From positions 62,001 through 126,000 of the forward strand of contig NZ_QRGD01000004.1 in NCBI RefSeq assembly GCF_003449015.1: a stretch of DNA of 64,000 nucleotides, read 5' to 3'. Both the position numbers and the translations under genes were made by a program. Origin of the DNA: Aureibaculum luteum (GTDB lineage: Bacteria; Bacteroidota; Bacteroidia; Flavobacteriales; Flavobacteriaceae). This document shows, piece by piece, positions 1 through 10,309 of the stretch (the first letter of the stretch is position 1; each line of letters begins with the position of its first letter). Under the pieces are notes generated by a model, which was not told where the DNA came from, made no database searches, and worked only from the letters and a program-made list of their open reading frames with translations.

Positions 1-1032
1 TATGTACCTATACATAACATTTCAGAAACGTCTAAAAACCCTAAAGATTACAGTAACGCAAGTGTAGGGTACAACCACGTTTTGACCCATAAAAAACACT
101 TATTTAAATGGCTTCAATCAGTAACTGAACGTGCCGAAAAATTGGGTAAAACACTAATCGTATTTAGTCATTATCCTACCATTGATTTTAATGATGATGC
201 CTCAACAGAAATAAAGGAATTATTTGGTAAAGACAAGATGCAAATGCATCGACTTCCCGATGAGTCTGTTGCCGATTTCTTTATTAAAGCGGGTATAAAA
301 GTTCATTTTGGTGGACATATGCATATCAATGATACTGGGTATAGAAGCACAAATTTAGGTAGTTTAATAAATATTCAAATCCCATCCCTAGCAGCTTATG
401 TACCCGCTTATAAATTACTTACAATTAAAGATAAAAACGTTTATGAAATTGAGACAATTGTAATTGATAGTGTGCCCAATTTTACATCTTTATTTCCTCT
501 ATATGAAGCCGAATTTGAACATTTAAAAAGTGAAGCAGAGAATACGATTTGGAATAAAAACATTTTAAATACTACTACCTATAAGGACTTTACTGAATTT
601 CATTTAAAAGAATTGGTTAGACTCCGATTTTTAATAAAGGATTGGCCTCTTGAATTTAGAGAATTGTTGATCAATTCGTCAGGGAAAAAATTACTGCAAT
701 TTGGTTTTAAAGATGACGTCAGTTATAATAACTTTAAGCGAGAAATGACTGCAAAAAATATTGACATTGAATCATATGAAAAATGGAATGGATTAGACAT
801 GATTCATGACTTTTATAAAATAAAAAATGCTGATGAATTGGCATTTACTGATATTGACAAAAATCGGTTAGAAGCTTATAAAATTGTCTGCAATCAATTA
901 AAAAATTCTGACAATCCACAATTAAAATTATGGGCACAACTATTTTTAAAAATGTGTCAAGGAGAACCTTCAAATCACTTCCAAATAAATTTAGATTCAA
1001 ATACTATAAAACGGTTAAAAACCTTATATTAG
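1..1032 (+). CDS. Metallophosphoesterase, 3' part of gene
   Basis: The reading frame is open from base 1, so the gene begins before the window; the TTG at 82 lies inside the frame and is not a credible start. The visible part keeps the late motifs of calcineurin-like phosphoesterases: an SHYP segment and a GGHMHIND segment, whose Gly-His-x-His places metal-binding histidines. About 210 residues without a recognisable domain follow the catalytic part. The enzyme would hydrolyse phosphoester bonds with a two-metal centre; its substrate cannot be told. It sits upstream of the sensor gene and shows no link to polysaccharide use. The family call is good, the specific role unknown. Confidence 0.75.
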   Translation, partial: YVPIHNISETSKNPKDYSNASVGYNHVLTHKKHLFKWLQSVTERAEKLGKTLIVFSHYPTIDFNDDASTEIKELFGKDKMQMHRLPDESVADFFIKAGIKVHFGGHMHINDTGYRSTNLGSLINIQIPSLAAYVPAYKLLTIKDKNVYEIETIVIDSVPNFTSLFPLYEAEFEHLKSEAENTIWNKNILNTTTYKDFTEFHLKELVRLRFLIKDWPLEFRELLINSSGKKLLQFGFKDDVSYNNFKREMTAKNIDIESYEKWNGLDMIHDFYKIKNADELAFTDIDKNRLEAYKIVCNQLKNSDNPQLKLWAQLFLKMCQGEPSNHFQINLDSNTIKRLKTLY

Positions 1033-1077
1033 TTTCAAAGTATATATTCAATTTAAGTGGAAAATTTTTTAAACTTT

Positions 1078-4000
1078 ATGAAGAGATTTTTATTCGTTTT
1101 TATACTTGCTATCTGTACTCAAAGTGGTGCTCAAGATTTAAAATTTGAACATTACAATGATAATGATGGTCTCTCTCATAATTCAGTAAGGCATATTGTT
1201 CAAGATGGTAAAGGCTTTTTATGGCTGGGTACATTTTCAGGCTTAAATAGATTTGACGGTTATGAATTTAAGACCTATTTAAGTAACTCAAACACCAAAA
1301 ATGAATTATATAATGATGATATAACAGTTCTAAAACTTGATGAGGAATCCAATAATTTATGGATTGGCACTAGAAAAGGGTTAACCCGATTAGAACTAGA
1401 AACGCAAACATTCACTACATTTTTACCAGATATAAATAACCCAGGCACTTTTCCTGATGAAGAGATTCGTTCGGTATATGTAGATGAATTTAAAAGAATT
1501 TGGGTAGGAACCAAAAGTGCAGGTTTATTTCTATTCTTTCCTGACGAAAATAGGTTTGAAAAAGTTGAATTACCGGGATATAATTATATTAAAGAAATAT
1601 TTGAGGATAAAAATGGTAATATTTGGGTAGGTTCCTATGATACCGCATCAATTGCCAAGTTAAAATTAAATAGTACTGGTGAAATTACAGAAGTAAACAA
1701 TTACACCTTATCAATTCCCAATTCATTTGCTATAAACCCCTATATTAATTTTATATATGAGGATGATAAATCTGATATTTTTGTTGGAACTCGTGAAGGA
1801 CTTTATAAGCACAATAAAGAAACAAATACTTTTGATAATTTATATATTAACAATAACAAGATAAGAGATAATTTAGGTCCTTATTTTCTTTCAGTAGCTC
1901 GTGCTCCTGATGGTAGATATTGGGTTGGTACTTTAGGTGGTTTGTTAGTTTGTAATCAATTGGAAGATATTGCAAAAGGAGATTTTCAATGGCACTATTC
2001 TAAATTATCAGACAGTACTTCATTAGTTGATAATTTAATATCTGCACTTTATTTTGATAGTTCTGGCATGTTATGGATTGGTACTGAAGATGGTTTAGAT
2101 AAATATGATCCATTTGAAAATCAGTTTAAAATTAATAAAGACATCTCTAAATATATTAATAATCAAGCTCCTAGAATTCGTGGATTTACAAAAACTTTCG
2201 ATGATAGAATTATAGTAGCAACGCGACATCACGGTCTATTTATATCTAAAGAGAATACTTTTATTCCATTATATAATGACAATATTGAAATAGCCAGTAT
2301 TTTTTCTACTAATGGAAAAATATTTTATTGTGGTCTGTGGAATGGTAAAGTTTTGGTTTACGATTATTTAAAAAATTCTTCTAAAATTATTGATATTGGT
2401 TTTAAATATTCGGCTGTTCTTAGTTTTGTTGAATTTGATGATAATAGTTTAGTTGTATGTTCCTTTGGTGAAGGTGCTATTATTATAAATAGTAAAACAT
2501 TAAAACCATCAGCAAACTGGGACCATCTATTAAAAAACTATGAAATCAATAAAGTAGCGATAGACACTGATAAAAATTTATGGTTTGCTACAGAAAATGG
2601 TATAATTAAGTACGATTATAGACTAAAATCTATTGAGTCATTTATGCAAGAACCTAATTCTACTGCTGGTCTACCGCATAATAACGTAAGTGCAATTATT
2701 ATAGATGATAAAGGTAAAATTTGGGCTTCTACTCGTTTAGGTTTAAGTATTTATAATAAAAGTAAAAATAGCTTTATAAAAGTTAATGAACCCAATGAAA
2801 TTACCGACAAGTGGATTACTGATTTTTTGATTGATTCGCAAAGTAATTTATGGTTAAACATGAATAATAACACTATTGCAAAATTTAATACTAAAAATAA
2901 TACCGCTAATATTTATCATGTAAATAGTGGAAATAGATTGGATGTTTTTAGCTCTAGTGGATTTTATAATTTTAATTATTCTAAAATATTCCTTGGAGGA
3001 AAGAATGGGGTTATTAATTTTTCCCCATCCAAAATGCAAGAAAACAAATGGTCTCCTACACCAATAATAACTGATTTTAAAGTTCAGAATGAAGAAATAT
3101 TACCTGGACATAAAATTAACGGTCAAGTACCATTTCAAACAGATATCAATTATGGTAAAAGTATTGAACTAAACTATAGTAATCGAAATTTTTCAATACA
3201 ATTTTCAGTACCTTCATTCACAAATGAACGACTTAATAAGTTTCAATATAAATTAGAAGGATTTGATAAAGATTGGATTGAAACTACTAGTAATTCTAGA
3301 ACTGTACAATACACTAATTTATACTCAAACAATTATATTTTTAAGGTAAGAGCTAGTAATAGCGATGGTAAATGGAGTGAAACATCGTCGTACAATATAA
3401 ATATTCTACCATCATTTTGGTTTAGCTACAAAGGCATAACTCTCTTACTGTCAGCACTTTTTTTAATGTTATATTTTGGACGGAAACAAATTAAGTCCCG
3501 CTTAAAATTAAAGCAAGAATTGTTGTTAGAAAAAGTAATGCGAGAGCGTGACGAAAAATTAAATAATGAAAAATTACGTTTTTTTACTAATATTTCACAT
3601 GAATTAAGAACCCCTTTAACATTAATTTTGGGTCCAGTAAAACAGCTTCTCGATCAAGAAGGTGCAAGTAGCTATGCCAAAAGTAGAGTCGATTTAATTT
3701 ATAAAAATGCCAACAGATTACTACGTCTTGTAAATCAAATTTTAGATTTTAGAAGAGCTGAAACTGGTGAGTTAAAGCTCAAGGTCACTAAAACTGAAAT
3801 TTTATCGAAAACTAATGATATCTTTAATTCCTTTCTTGAACTTTCTGAATCTAAAAATATAAACTTTAACTTAAATATTGAAGATGAAGTTGGCGAATGC
3901 TGGATAGATATGGATAAGTACACTAAAATTCTATACAACCTGCTTTCCAACGCAATGAAATTTACCAATAATTATGGTAATGTAGATTTGTTTTTGGGTA

Positions 4001-5121
4001 TTACCGAAGACAAAAAAACCTTAATTATAGAAGTAAGCGATGATGGGATTGGAATACCTGTTGAAAGTCATGAAAAAGTTTTTTCTCGATTTTATCAAGC
4101 TAAAAATAGTAAAGAAAATACTACAGGAACTGGTATTGGATTGTCTCTGGTACAAGCTCTTGTAGAAATTCATAAGGGTGAAATCCAATTAGAAAGCACA
4201 CCTGGGTCTGGCAGTATTTTCACAATTAAACTCCCTGTTTATAAAGAAGCTTATGAAAATGATGAAATATATAATTTTATTCCAACGGGTGTAGAAATTG
4301 AGAAACCTATTACAATTAAATTAGCTTTGTTGAGCGATATTGATGTAAAACAAATTAAAACAAATACTGATATTAAGCATAAAATATTAATAATAGATGA
4401 CAACCTAGAATTAAGAAAGTATGTTGCTGAATATCTGTCAAGTTTTTATAAAGTTTATCAAGCAGAAAATGGAAAAGAGGGGTTAGAAGTTTGTAGAAAA
4501 ATTAAACCCGTACTTTGTGTTGTAGATGTAATGATGCCGATTATGGATGGATTTCAGTTTGTTGAAGAGTTAAAAAATGATGAAAATATCAGCCATACTG
4601 CAGTTGTTTTATTAACGGCATTGGCAGAAAATGAAAATAGAATAAAAGGCTATAAAATTGGTGTTGATGGATACTTGGTAAAACCATTTGACCCTTCGCT
4701 ATTAAAAACACGTATTGATAATATTATCGGTATACATTTTAATCTAAAACAAAAATTTTCTGGCGATGTGGAGACAGATGTTATTACATTGGCTCACTCT
4801 CAAATTGACATTGAGCTGATCTCAAAAATAAAGGTTTTGGTTGAACAAAACATGAGTAATACAGGACTAACTTCAGGGTTTCTATGTAATGAACTTGCAA
4901 TGAGTTCATCAAAGCTTTATCGTAAAATAAAACAATTAACCGACTTATCACCCAATGAATTTATTAGAACAATTCGATTAAAAAAATCAGCAGTTTTATT
5001 AAAAACTAAAAATCACAATGTTTCTGAAGTTGCTAATATGGTAGGTTTTAATGATCCTTTATACTTTAGTCGATGCTTTAAAAAGCAGTTCGGCCACTCC
5101 CCTAGCAAACTGATAAAGTAA
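1078..5121 (+). CDS. Hybrid two-component system sensor/regulator (HTCS)
   Basis: This 1347-residue one-protein two-component system senses an oligosaccharide in the periplasm and controls a PUL. A signal peptide is followed by a long beta-propeller region with repeated LWIGT/IWVGT motifs, then a Y_Y_Y domain (about 720-775) and a membrane segment (about 782-801). Next come a histidine kinase with phospho-acceptor His841 in ISHELRTP, an ATPase domain with DDGIGIP and GTGIGLSL, a receiver domain with Asp1150 in VVDVMMP, and a C-terminal AraC-type helix-turn-helix (about 1250-1345). I chose ATG 1078 over the upstream GTG at 1057 because it begins a clean signal peptide. It is the best candidate regulator of the SusC/SusD and sulfatase genes here; the ligand is unknown. 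Confidence 0.93.
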   Translation: MKRFLFVFILAICTQSGAQDLKFEHYNDNDGLSHNSVRHIVQDGKGFLWLGTFSGLNRFDGYEFKTYLSNSNTKNELYNDDITVLKLDEESNNLWIGTRKGLTRLELETQTFTTFLPDINNPGTFPDEEIRSVYVDEFKRIWVGTKSAGLFLFFPDENRFEKVELPGYNYIKEIFEDKNGNIWVGSYDTASIAKLKLNSTGEITEVNNYTLSIPNSFAINPYINFIYEDDKSDIFVGTREGLYKHNKETNTFDNLYINNNKIRDNLGPYFLSVARAPDGRYWVGTLGGLLVCNQLEDIAKGDFQWHYSKLSDSTSLVDNLISALYFDSSGMLWIGTEDGLDKYDPFENQFKINKDISKYINNQAPRIRGFTKTFDDRIIVATRHHGLFISKENTFIPLYNDNIEIASIFSTNGKIFYCGLWNGKVLVYDYLKNSSKIIDIGFKYSAVLSFVEFDDNSLVVCSFGEGAIIINSKTLKPSANWDHLLKNYEINKVAIDTDKNLWFATENGIIKYDYRLKSIESFMQEPNSTAGLPHNNVSAIIIDDKGKIWASTRLGLSIYNKSKNSFIKVNEPNEITDKWITDFLIDSQSNLWLNMNNNTIAKFNTKNNTANIYHVNSGNRLDVFSSSGFYNFNYSKIFLGGKNGVINFSPSKMQENKWSPTPIITDFKVQNEEILPGHKINGQVPFQTDINYGKSIELNYSNRNFSIQFSVPSFTNERLNKFQYKLEGFDKDWIETTSNSRTVQYTNLYSNNYIFKVRASNSDGKWSETSSYNINILPSFWFSYKGITLLLSALFLMLYFGRKQIKSRLKLKQELLLEKVMRERDEKLNNEKLRFFTNISHELRTPLTLILGPVKQLLDQEGASSYAKSRVDLIYKNANRLLRLVNQILDFRRAETGELKLKVTKTEILSKTNDIFNSFLELSESKNINFNLNIEDEVGECWIDMDKYTKILYNLLSNAMKFTNNYGNVDLFLGITEDKKTLIIEVSDDGIGIPVESHEKVFSRFYQAKNSKENTTGTGIGLSLVQALVEIHKGEIQLESTPGSGSIFTIKLPVYKEAYENDEIYNFIPTGVEIEKPITIKLALLSDIDVKQIKTNTDIKHKILIIDDNLELRKYVAEYLSSFYKVYQAENGKEGLEVCRKIKPVLCVVDVMMPIMDGFQFVEELKNDENISHTAVVLLTALAENENRIKGYKIGVDGYLVKPFDPSLLKTRIDNIIGIHFNLKQKFSGDVETDVITLAHSQIDIELISKIKVLVEQNMSNTGLTSGFLCNELAMSSSKLYRKIKQLTDLSPNEFIRTIRLKKSAVLLKTKNHNVSEVANMVGFNDPLYFSRCFKKQFGHSPSKLIK

Positions 5122-5244
5122 AAAATTTATTAACGTTTTTGAATACCTAATTCTATTTGAGTATAATATGTTTAGTGTGTACATATCAATAGCTAGAACA
5201 TATTAACATCGAAACAATTCTAATGCCGAATGGTGTTCTTTTTT

Positions 5245-6594
5245 TTATAAATAATTTTTCATTAATAATGCAGCACCTAAGGCACTTTCATTTTTAACAT
5301 CTGACATTTTAATAGTTACAGACGGTTTTAGTAAAGATAAAAACTCAACAAAAACCTTATTTCTATTAAAACCTCCAGAAATATAAACCGTAGTAATTTT
5401 AGCATCTTTATCTGTAATCAAATCAATTCCTAAAATTACTTTTTTACAGATTTCGTACACTAATTGATAATAAGCCGATTCATAAGAAGGAAATTTATTT
5501 AAAATCTCATGATGTGCTTCAAAATCAGTATCAATACCTTCAGACAAGAATACAGTTGCATTCTCATCAATTAATTCATTGCATAGTGCATTACTTAAAA
5601 CAAGATCCAAGTGAGTATTCAAATCTACTTTAAAGTAATCGCTTAATTCTTTTAAATATACTTCATGAATGCGACCCAAAAATTGCATAGACGATTTTAC
5701 TTGCTGCTTTTCTGGAGTCATAAAACACAAACAATTATTTTTCAATTGCTCTTGTGTCAAGGTTTCTTTACTAAACGGATTCATGGCAATAATCCAAGTT
5801 CCTGTAGACAATAACACAAAGTCATTCCCTTTTTCTTTTGCCAGTATTGGAATAATTGATGAAGAACTATCATGTAAACCAGTACCCACTGCTATATTTT
5901 CGCCATTAATAACAGCCATTACAGCTTCGTTACCTTTACATGGTTCTGGTAAATTTATATTTTCATCTTTTAACCAGCTGTGGTATTGCATGTTATCAAA
6001 ATCCCATGTAGCTGTATGAGCACCCACTGAAGTAAAATCAGCAGTTATTTTTTTAGTAAATAAGTAACTTAAATATTGAGGATAATGTAGAATAGCGTCT
6101 ACCTGATTCCAAATTCTTGGTTTGTTCGCTTTAATCGATAACATTTGAATGCCAGTATTTAACATTCCATAGGCAGGTGATGCTGTTTTACGTGAAAACT
6201 CATCAACGCCACCATTCGTTTTATAAAGGTTCTTAAAATCGTCTAAATTTAACGGTTTTAAATAATTGTATAAAGGAGTAATTCGCTTCCCTTCTTTATT
6301 TAAAAACAGTAACGATGCACCGTGGGTGGTAAAATTAATAGCCTTAATTTTAAAATTACCCGTCTCTTGTATTGTTTTAATTTGATTCTGAATCCAATTT
6401 TCAATGGCCTCAATATCATCACAAGGAAAACCATCATCGTCCTTAATTTCTTCAAATTTCTTGGAATTATTAAAAACAACATTAAATTTTTCATCAAATA
6501 AAAATAGCTTCTTATTTGTTTTTCCAATATCTATAATTGCAATTACTTTCTTCACTGTTTTATATTGAAATTTGTACTTAAAAAGGTTTTCCAT
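5245..6594 (-). CDS. FGGY-family carbohydrate kinase, probable L-fuculokinase
   Basis: This 449-residue kinase likely phosphorylates L-fuculose to L-fuculose-1-phosphate. FGGY features are visible: an N-terminal phosphate-binding IDIGKTNKK segment, GTGLHDSSS containing the probable catalytic base Asp242, the adenosine-binding LLSTGTWI region near 262-269, and ISGGFNRN near the C-terminus. The function is set by context: it is the last gene after a RhaD-type aldolase and L-fucose isomerase on the same strand, 115 bp from the isomerase. A longer frame exists from a TTG at 6627, but ATG 6594 is preferred. Sequence alone does not separate fuculokinase from rhamnulokinase; no rhamnose isomerase is present. 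Confidence 0.82.
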   Translation of the reverse strand: MENLFKYKFQYKTVKKVIAIIDIGKTNKKLFLFDEKFNVVFNNSKKFEEIKDDDGFPCDDIEAIENWIQNQIKTIQETGNFKIKAINFTTHGASLLFLNKEGKRITPLYNYLKPLNLDDFKNLYKTNGGVDEFSRKTASPAYGMLNTGIQMLSIKANKPRIWNQVDAILHYPQYLSYLFTKKITADFTSVGAHTATWDFDNMQYHSWLKDENINLPEPCKGNEAVMAVINGENIAVGTGLHDSSSSIIPILAKEKGNDFVLLSTGTWIIAMNPFSKETLTQEQLKNNCLCFMTPEKQQVKSSMQFLGRIHEVYLKELSDYFKVDLNTHLDLVLSNALCNELIDENATVFLSEGIDTDFEAHHEILNKFPSYESAYYQLVYEICKKVILGIDLITDKDAKITTVYISGGFNRNKVFVEFLSLLKPSVTIKMSDVKNESALGAALLMKNYL

Positions 6595-6709
6595 TTGATT
6601 ATGATGAAAAATCAAATGAAAAACCAATTCTAATTATAAAAAGAGTATAGTAATCCTAACTCAAACACTTATGAATGACTTCTTTTTATAATAAACTTAA
6701 CTCAACTTT

Positions 6710-8494
6710 TTATTTGAATCCGTATAAAGGACCATAATTGTCACACGCTCTATAATCAGCTCCTTCTAATTCCTCTCCAAAACCAGACCATGCACTTGGT
6801 CTAAACACATCATTTTCATCTACATTATGCATGTTTACGGGAATACGCAACATAGAGGCCAATGCTATTAAATCGGCTCCTATATGCCCATGAGAAATGG
6901 CTCCGTGGTTTGCTCCCCATTTTGCCATTACGGTATAAACATCTTTAAAAAACCCTTTACCTGTGGTTCTTGGTACAAACCATGTTGTTGGCCATGTTGG
7001 GTTTGTTCTTTCATCTAAAATATAGTGAACATCTTCTGGTAATTCAACACTCCATCCTTCTGCAATTTGTAAAACAGGTCCTATTCCTTTTATCAAGTTT
7101 AATCTACACATGGTAATAGGCATGCTCCCTTTTGTTTTAAATTGAGATGAAAAACCACCTCCTCTAAAATATTCAAAAATAGCCGCTGGCCATTTTGTAT
7201 TATCTAAGCATTTTTGAACTTCCTCCTCAGAAATATCCCAGAAAGGCTTCATGGTTGGATTTCCTTCAGCATCTGATTGTTGTGCTGTGGCATCTAACGT
7301 TGTAGATCCTGAATTAATTAAGTGGATAATTCCATTCTCTGCTATTCCAGTTAACTTTTTACCAGTTACACGCTCAACAGATTCTGGACTCCAATAAGTA
7401 CGTACATCTGAGAACAACTGTGCCTTATTTGTCAATAAATGACCAAATAACATAGAAATTGCGTTTAAACAATCATTTTCTGTGGCAAAAGTATAGGCTT
7501 GTCGAATACCATTCCAGTCAAAAGATGAGTTTAGAATAGATTCTGTAAAATCGGCATTTGGCTGATAATCTGTCCATTGACGTTGCCCTTGGAATCCACC
7601 CATTATAGCATTTCTTCCTTTAGACTCTTCACCAAATCCCATTTCTTTTAATTTGGGGTTTCCATTCATTAGATCTTTACAGATCAACGTCATTTTAACA
7701 ACTTTTTCCCAATCTTTCTCTTTTTCTTCAGCAGATTTTTGAGTTTCGACACTGTTGTAATCTTTTCCTTCAATACAGTTTTTCTTTGTCCACGCTAAGG
7801 CTTTCTTGAATTCTTCTTGATCATAAATACCCTTATCAATTCGTCTTAAAAGCTCTACTGATTCTACAAATTCTGCTCTAACGCCTAAATAGTCTTGTAA
7901 AAAATTTACATCTACCATAGAACCGGCAATCCCCATAGAACTATATCCTATAGACAAATACGATTTTCCTTTCATTTGGGCTACTGCCAAAGCACCTTTT
8001 ACAAAACGTAAAATCTTTTCCGAAACATCGTGAGGAATCGTTTGATCACCTTCATCTTGAACTTCTTTTCCATAAATTCCAAAAGCTGGCAATCCTTTTT
8101 GAGAATATCCCGCTAAGGCTGCTGCTAAGTATACCGCTCCTGGTCTTTCCGTACCGTTGAACCCCCAAACTGCTTTGGGTGTCAATGGGTCTGTATCCAT
8201 AACTTCTGTTCCATAACACCAACAAGGCGTTACTGTTAATGAAACCTCTACCCCTTCTCTTTTAAATTTATCTGCACAAGCTGCTGCATCAGCAACTCCT
8301 CCAATAGTAGTATCTGCAATAACACATTCTACTTTTTCTCCACTAGGAAAACGCAACGTTTCTTCAATTAATTTGGCTGCTGCTTTCGCCATATCCATAC
8401 ATTGAACCTCTAAAGATTCTCTAACTCCTAATTCACGCCCATCAATTACAGGGCGTATGCCTACTTTTGGTAGTCTACCTATTAATCTACTCAT
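6710..8494 (-). CDS. fucI: L-fucose isomerase
   Basis: This 594-residue enzyme interconverts L-fucose and L-fuculose in the cytoplasm with a metal cofactor, the first step of fucose breakdown. The sequence is of FucI type throughout: the opening [45 protein letters not shown] and [20 protein letters not shown] segments are characteristic, and the length is close to the usual 590 or so. The gene lies 20 bp downstream of the aldolase and upstream of the kinase, so the three probably share a transcript starting from the promoter region near 9340. FucI enzymes can also act on D-arabinose, but the neighbouring permease and lactaldehyde dehydrogenase support fucose. Confidence 0.96.
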   Translation of the reverse strand: MSRLIGRLPKVGIRPVIDGRELGVRESLEVQCMDMAKAAAKLIEETLRFPSGEKVECVIADTTIGGVADAAACADKFKREGVEVSLTVTPCWCYGTEVMDTDPLTPKAVWGFNGTERPGAVYLAAALAGYSQKGLPAFGIYGKEVQDEGDQTIPHDVSEKILRFVKGALAVAQMKGKSYLSIGYSSMGIAGSMVDVNFLQDYLGVRAEFVESVELLRRIDKGIYDQEEFKKALAWTKKNCIEGKDYNSVETQKSAEEKEKDWEKVVKMTLICKDLMNGNPKLKEMGFGEESKGRNAIMGGFQGQRQWTDYQPNADFTESILNSSFDWNGIRQAYTFATENDCLNAISMLFGHLLTNKAQLFSDVRTYWSPESVERVTGKKLTGIAENGIIHLINSGSTTLDATAQQSDAEGNPTMKPFWDISEEEVQKCLDNTKWPAAIFEYFRGGGFSSQFKTKGSMPITMCRLNLIKGIGPVLQIAEGWSVELPEDVHYILDERTNPTWPTTWFVPRTTGKGFFKDVYTVMAKWGANHGAISHGHIGADLIALASMLRIPVNMHNVDENDVFRPSAWSGFGEELEGADYRACDNYGPLYGFK

Positions 8495-8514
8495 GATTTA
8501 TAATGCTTTTTTTA

Positions 8515-9309
8515 TTAAACAAATTGTTCTAATTCTTTTAACTGTGCGTTAGATAAACCCGCTGGTTTAAAACCTGCTGACCAACACATCATTAATAACT
8601 TAGCCCCTTTATTGGCTACATCTAGAAAATCCCATGCCTTCATTACATCAGGAGCGGTAGCAGTTGCACCGTGCTTTTCCCATAGAGAAATATTTCTTGT
8701 TTTAAAAGCATCAATGGTCACTTTAGCTAAATCTGCGGTACTAGACAAGGCATAAGGCGTACAATGAATTCCTTTTGGAACAAATACCTTAACCTCAGGA
8801 CACATCATCCATATTTGTCTATTCAATTCTTCTTCATTATCAAATAGTTCATGATGACTCATGCAAATCAATTCTAAAGGATGTGTGTGAACAACTGCTA
8901 AATTTTCTGGATGATTTATTGAATTAAATAAATGAATACTAGCATGCGATATCAATTCACAAGTAGGTCCAAAATTTTCTCTTTTACCTCCCCAAATTAT
9001 AGAATATGCAGTTGCATCTTCATTTATATATAATATACAAGAAACTTCTTCTAAACGATCTACCAAATCTCTCAAATAACACCCCGTACCAGTTATATAA
9101 ATAACAAAACCTGCCGTTCCTTTTGGAAAATCAAAAGGTACTTCTTCACCTAAACCTTGAACATCTTCTTTATTAAAAAAGGAAGTTAAGTTTATCGATA
9201 TATTTCCAGCGTTTCTTTCTGCCCATTCTCTTTGCCATAAATATCCAGCTACTGTGGATACTTTTTGTAATTCATTCTCTACTTCAATTGGAAGTTTTAA
9301 AGTTTTCAT
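8515..9309 (-). CDS. RhaD-type class II aldolase, probably cleaving L-fuculose-1-phosphate
   Basis: This 264-residue zinc aldolase likely splits L-fuculose-1-phosphate into dihydroxyacetone phosphate and L-lactaldehyde. The pattern follows rhamnulose-1-phosphate aldolase rather than the shorter FucA: RNAGNISI near 32-39, a probable catalytic Glu118 in TCELISH, zinc ligands His141 and His143 in HTHPLEL, and His213 in EKHGATA. These positions nearly coincide with those of E. coli RhaD. It is the first gene of a minus-strand operon followed by fucI and the kinase. The operon lacks rhamnose isomerase, so I infer that a RhaD-type enzyme serves fucose breakdown; use for rhamnulose-1-phosphate as well is possible. 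Confidence 0.88.
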   Translation of the reverse strand: MKTLKLPIEVENELQKVSTVAGYLWQREWAERNAGNISINLTSFFNKEDVQGLGEEVPFDFPKGTAGFVIYITGTGCYLRDLVDRLEEVSCILYINEDATAYSIIWGGKRENFGPTCELISHASIHLFNSINHPENLAVVHTHPLELICMSHHELFDNEEELNRQIWMMCPEVKVFVPKGIHCTPYALSSTADLAKVTIDAFKTRNISLWEKHGATATAPDVMKAWDFLDVANKGAKLLMMCWSAGFKPAGLSNAQLKELEQFV

Positions 9310-9332
9310 AATATGTATCTTATTTTATAGTA

Positions 9333-9384
9333 CAAAAATACTCTCAAATCAAGTTCATTCAGATATTTAAAATCCGTATTTTTG
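9333..9384. promoter_or_regulatory. Divergent promoter pair between fuc operon and AraC gene
   Basis: Both strands of this 100-bp gap carry the same exact match to the Bacteroidetes -7 box TAnnTTTG. TATTTTTG lies at 9377-9384 on the plus strand, 25 bp before the AraC start at 9410. The same word lies at 9333-9340 on the minus strand, 23 bp before the aldolase start at 9309. No clear TTG box is visible at the expected upstream distance, so the -33 elements are weak. The close, mirrored arrangement suits control of both units by the AraC protein. The boxes are seen directly; promoter activity is inferred. Confidence 0.5.
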
Positions 9385-9409
9385 TGTCTAATTCAAACAT
9401 TATACCTTA

Positions 9410-10309
9410 ATGAAGTTGGTTAAAAATATTGAATTAGGTGATCCATCATCTAACAAACAAAATTTTATAGACTTAAAATTAAAGTTGCTATGTTGCAGGT
9501 ATTGGTTATTAGACCTGTGGGATTGTCACGATATGGTCTTCCCATTTTGGAGACTATATTGGAATAAAAACCAAGGAGGACAATTGATTCATCATGATAA
9601 CACTTATGATATGGATCCTGATTACCTGTATATTATACCTCCATTTACATCATTCTCTTCGCGTTTTACAAAAAAACATATTTACAATTCCGGAATACAT
9701 GTATCTGGAAGACAATTTAATAGCAATTACGAAGAAAAAGATTATGAAGAGAATTATTTAATTCATTTTTTTATTCATTTTAATCTAGGCATTCCTTTTG
9801 ACAATGTATATCCTGGAATTCTAAAAATAGAATTAACAGATTATCTAAAAAACAGATTAACTTATTTAACCGAAAGACTAAAAATTGAAAATAAAGATTT
9901 TAAACTCACCTTCAATCTAAAACTACAAGCTTTTATAAAGGAGTCTTTAACTAGTATAGGTCCTGAGTTGTGGAAAACGATCAACATTGATGATCGCGTC
10001 TTAAAAGTGATCCGTTTTATTGAAATAAATATTGAAAAAAAATTAAGCAATCCAGACTTGGCTTCTTTAACAAATATGGCTCCAAATTCCTTTGGAAGAT
10101 TATTTAAACAAGAAATGACGATTACATTACACCGTTTTATTCAAAACAGAAAAATAGCAAAGGCATGTGATATATTTGAACATACCAATAAAACAATTGA
10201 AGATGTTGCCTTTAGCCTTGGTTTTTCAGATCGATATCACTTTTCGAGAGTTTTTAAATTAGTTACAGGTCTCACTCCTGCTAATTATAAATCTGGAAAA
10301 TATACCTAA
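9410..10309 (+). CDS. AraC-family transcriptional regulator
   Basis: This 299-residue regulator has an N-terminal sensor part (about 1-185) without clear catalytic motifs and a C-terminal pair of helix-turn-helix units (about 195-296). The output domain shows the usual sequence, from DLASLTNMAPNSFGRLFK to the signature ending in VAFSLGFSDRYHFSRVFK. It is transcribed divergently from the aldolase-fucI-kinase operon, with only 100 bp between them, and lies upstream of aldA and fucP. The natural inference is a fucose- or fuculose-responsive activator of the fucose genes on both sides. The ligand cannot be read from the sequence. Confidence 0.88.
   Translation: MKLVKNIELGDPSSNKQNFIDLKLKLLCCRYWLLDLWDCHDMVFPFWRLYWNKNQGGQLIHHDNTYDMDPDYLYIIPPFTSFSSRFTKKHIYNSGIHVSGRQFNSNYEEKDYEENYLIHFFIHFNLGIPFDNVYPGILKIELTDYLKNRLTYLTERLKIENKDFKLTFNLKLQAFIKESLTSIGPELWKTINIDDRVLKVIRFIEINIEKKLSNPDLASLTNMAPNSFGRLFKQEMTITLHRFIQNRKIAKACDIFEHTNKTIEDVAFSLGFSDRYHFSRVFKLVTGLTPANYKSGKYT

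Noticed and set aside
1057-1077. GTG start for the HTCS gene
   Set aside because: The seven added residues are not signal-like and ATG 1078 starts a good signal peptide.
5195-5246. Terminator between the HTCS and kinase genes
   Set aside because: AGAACA (5195-5200) and TGTTCT (5234-5239) before a T-run could pair, but the stem is only 6 bp with a 33-base loop, and the T-run overlaps the kinase stop codon. Too weak to list as a feature.
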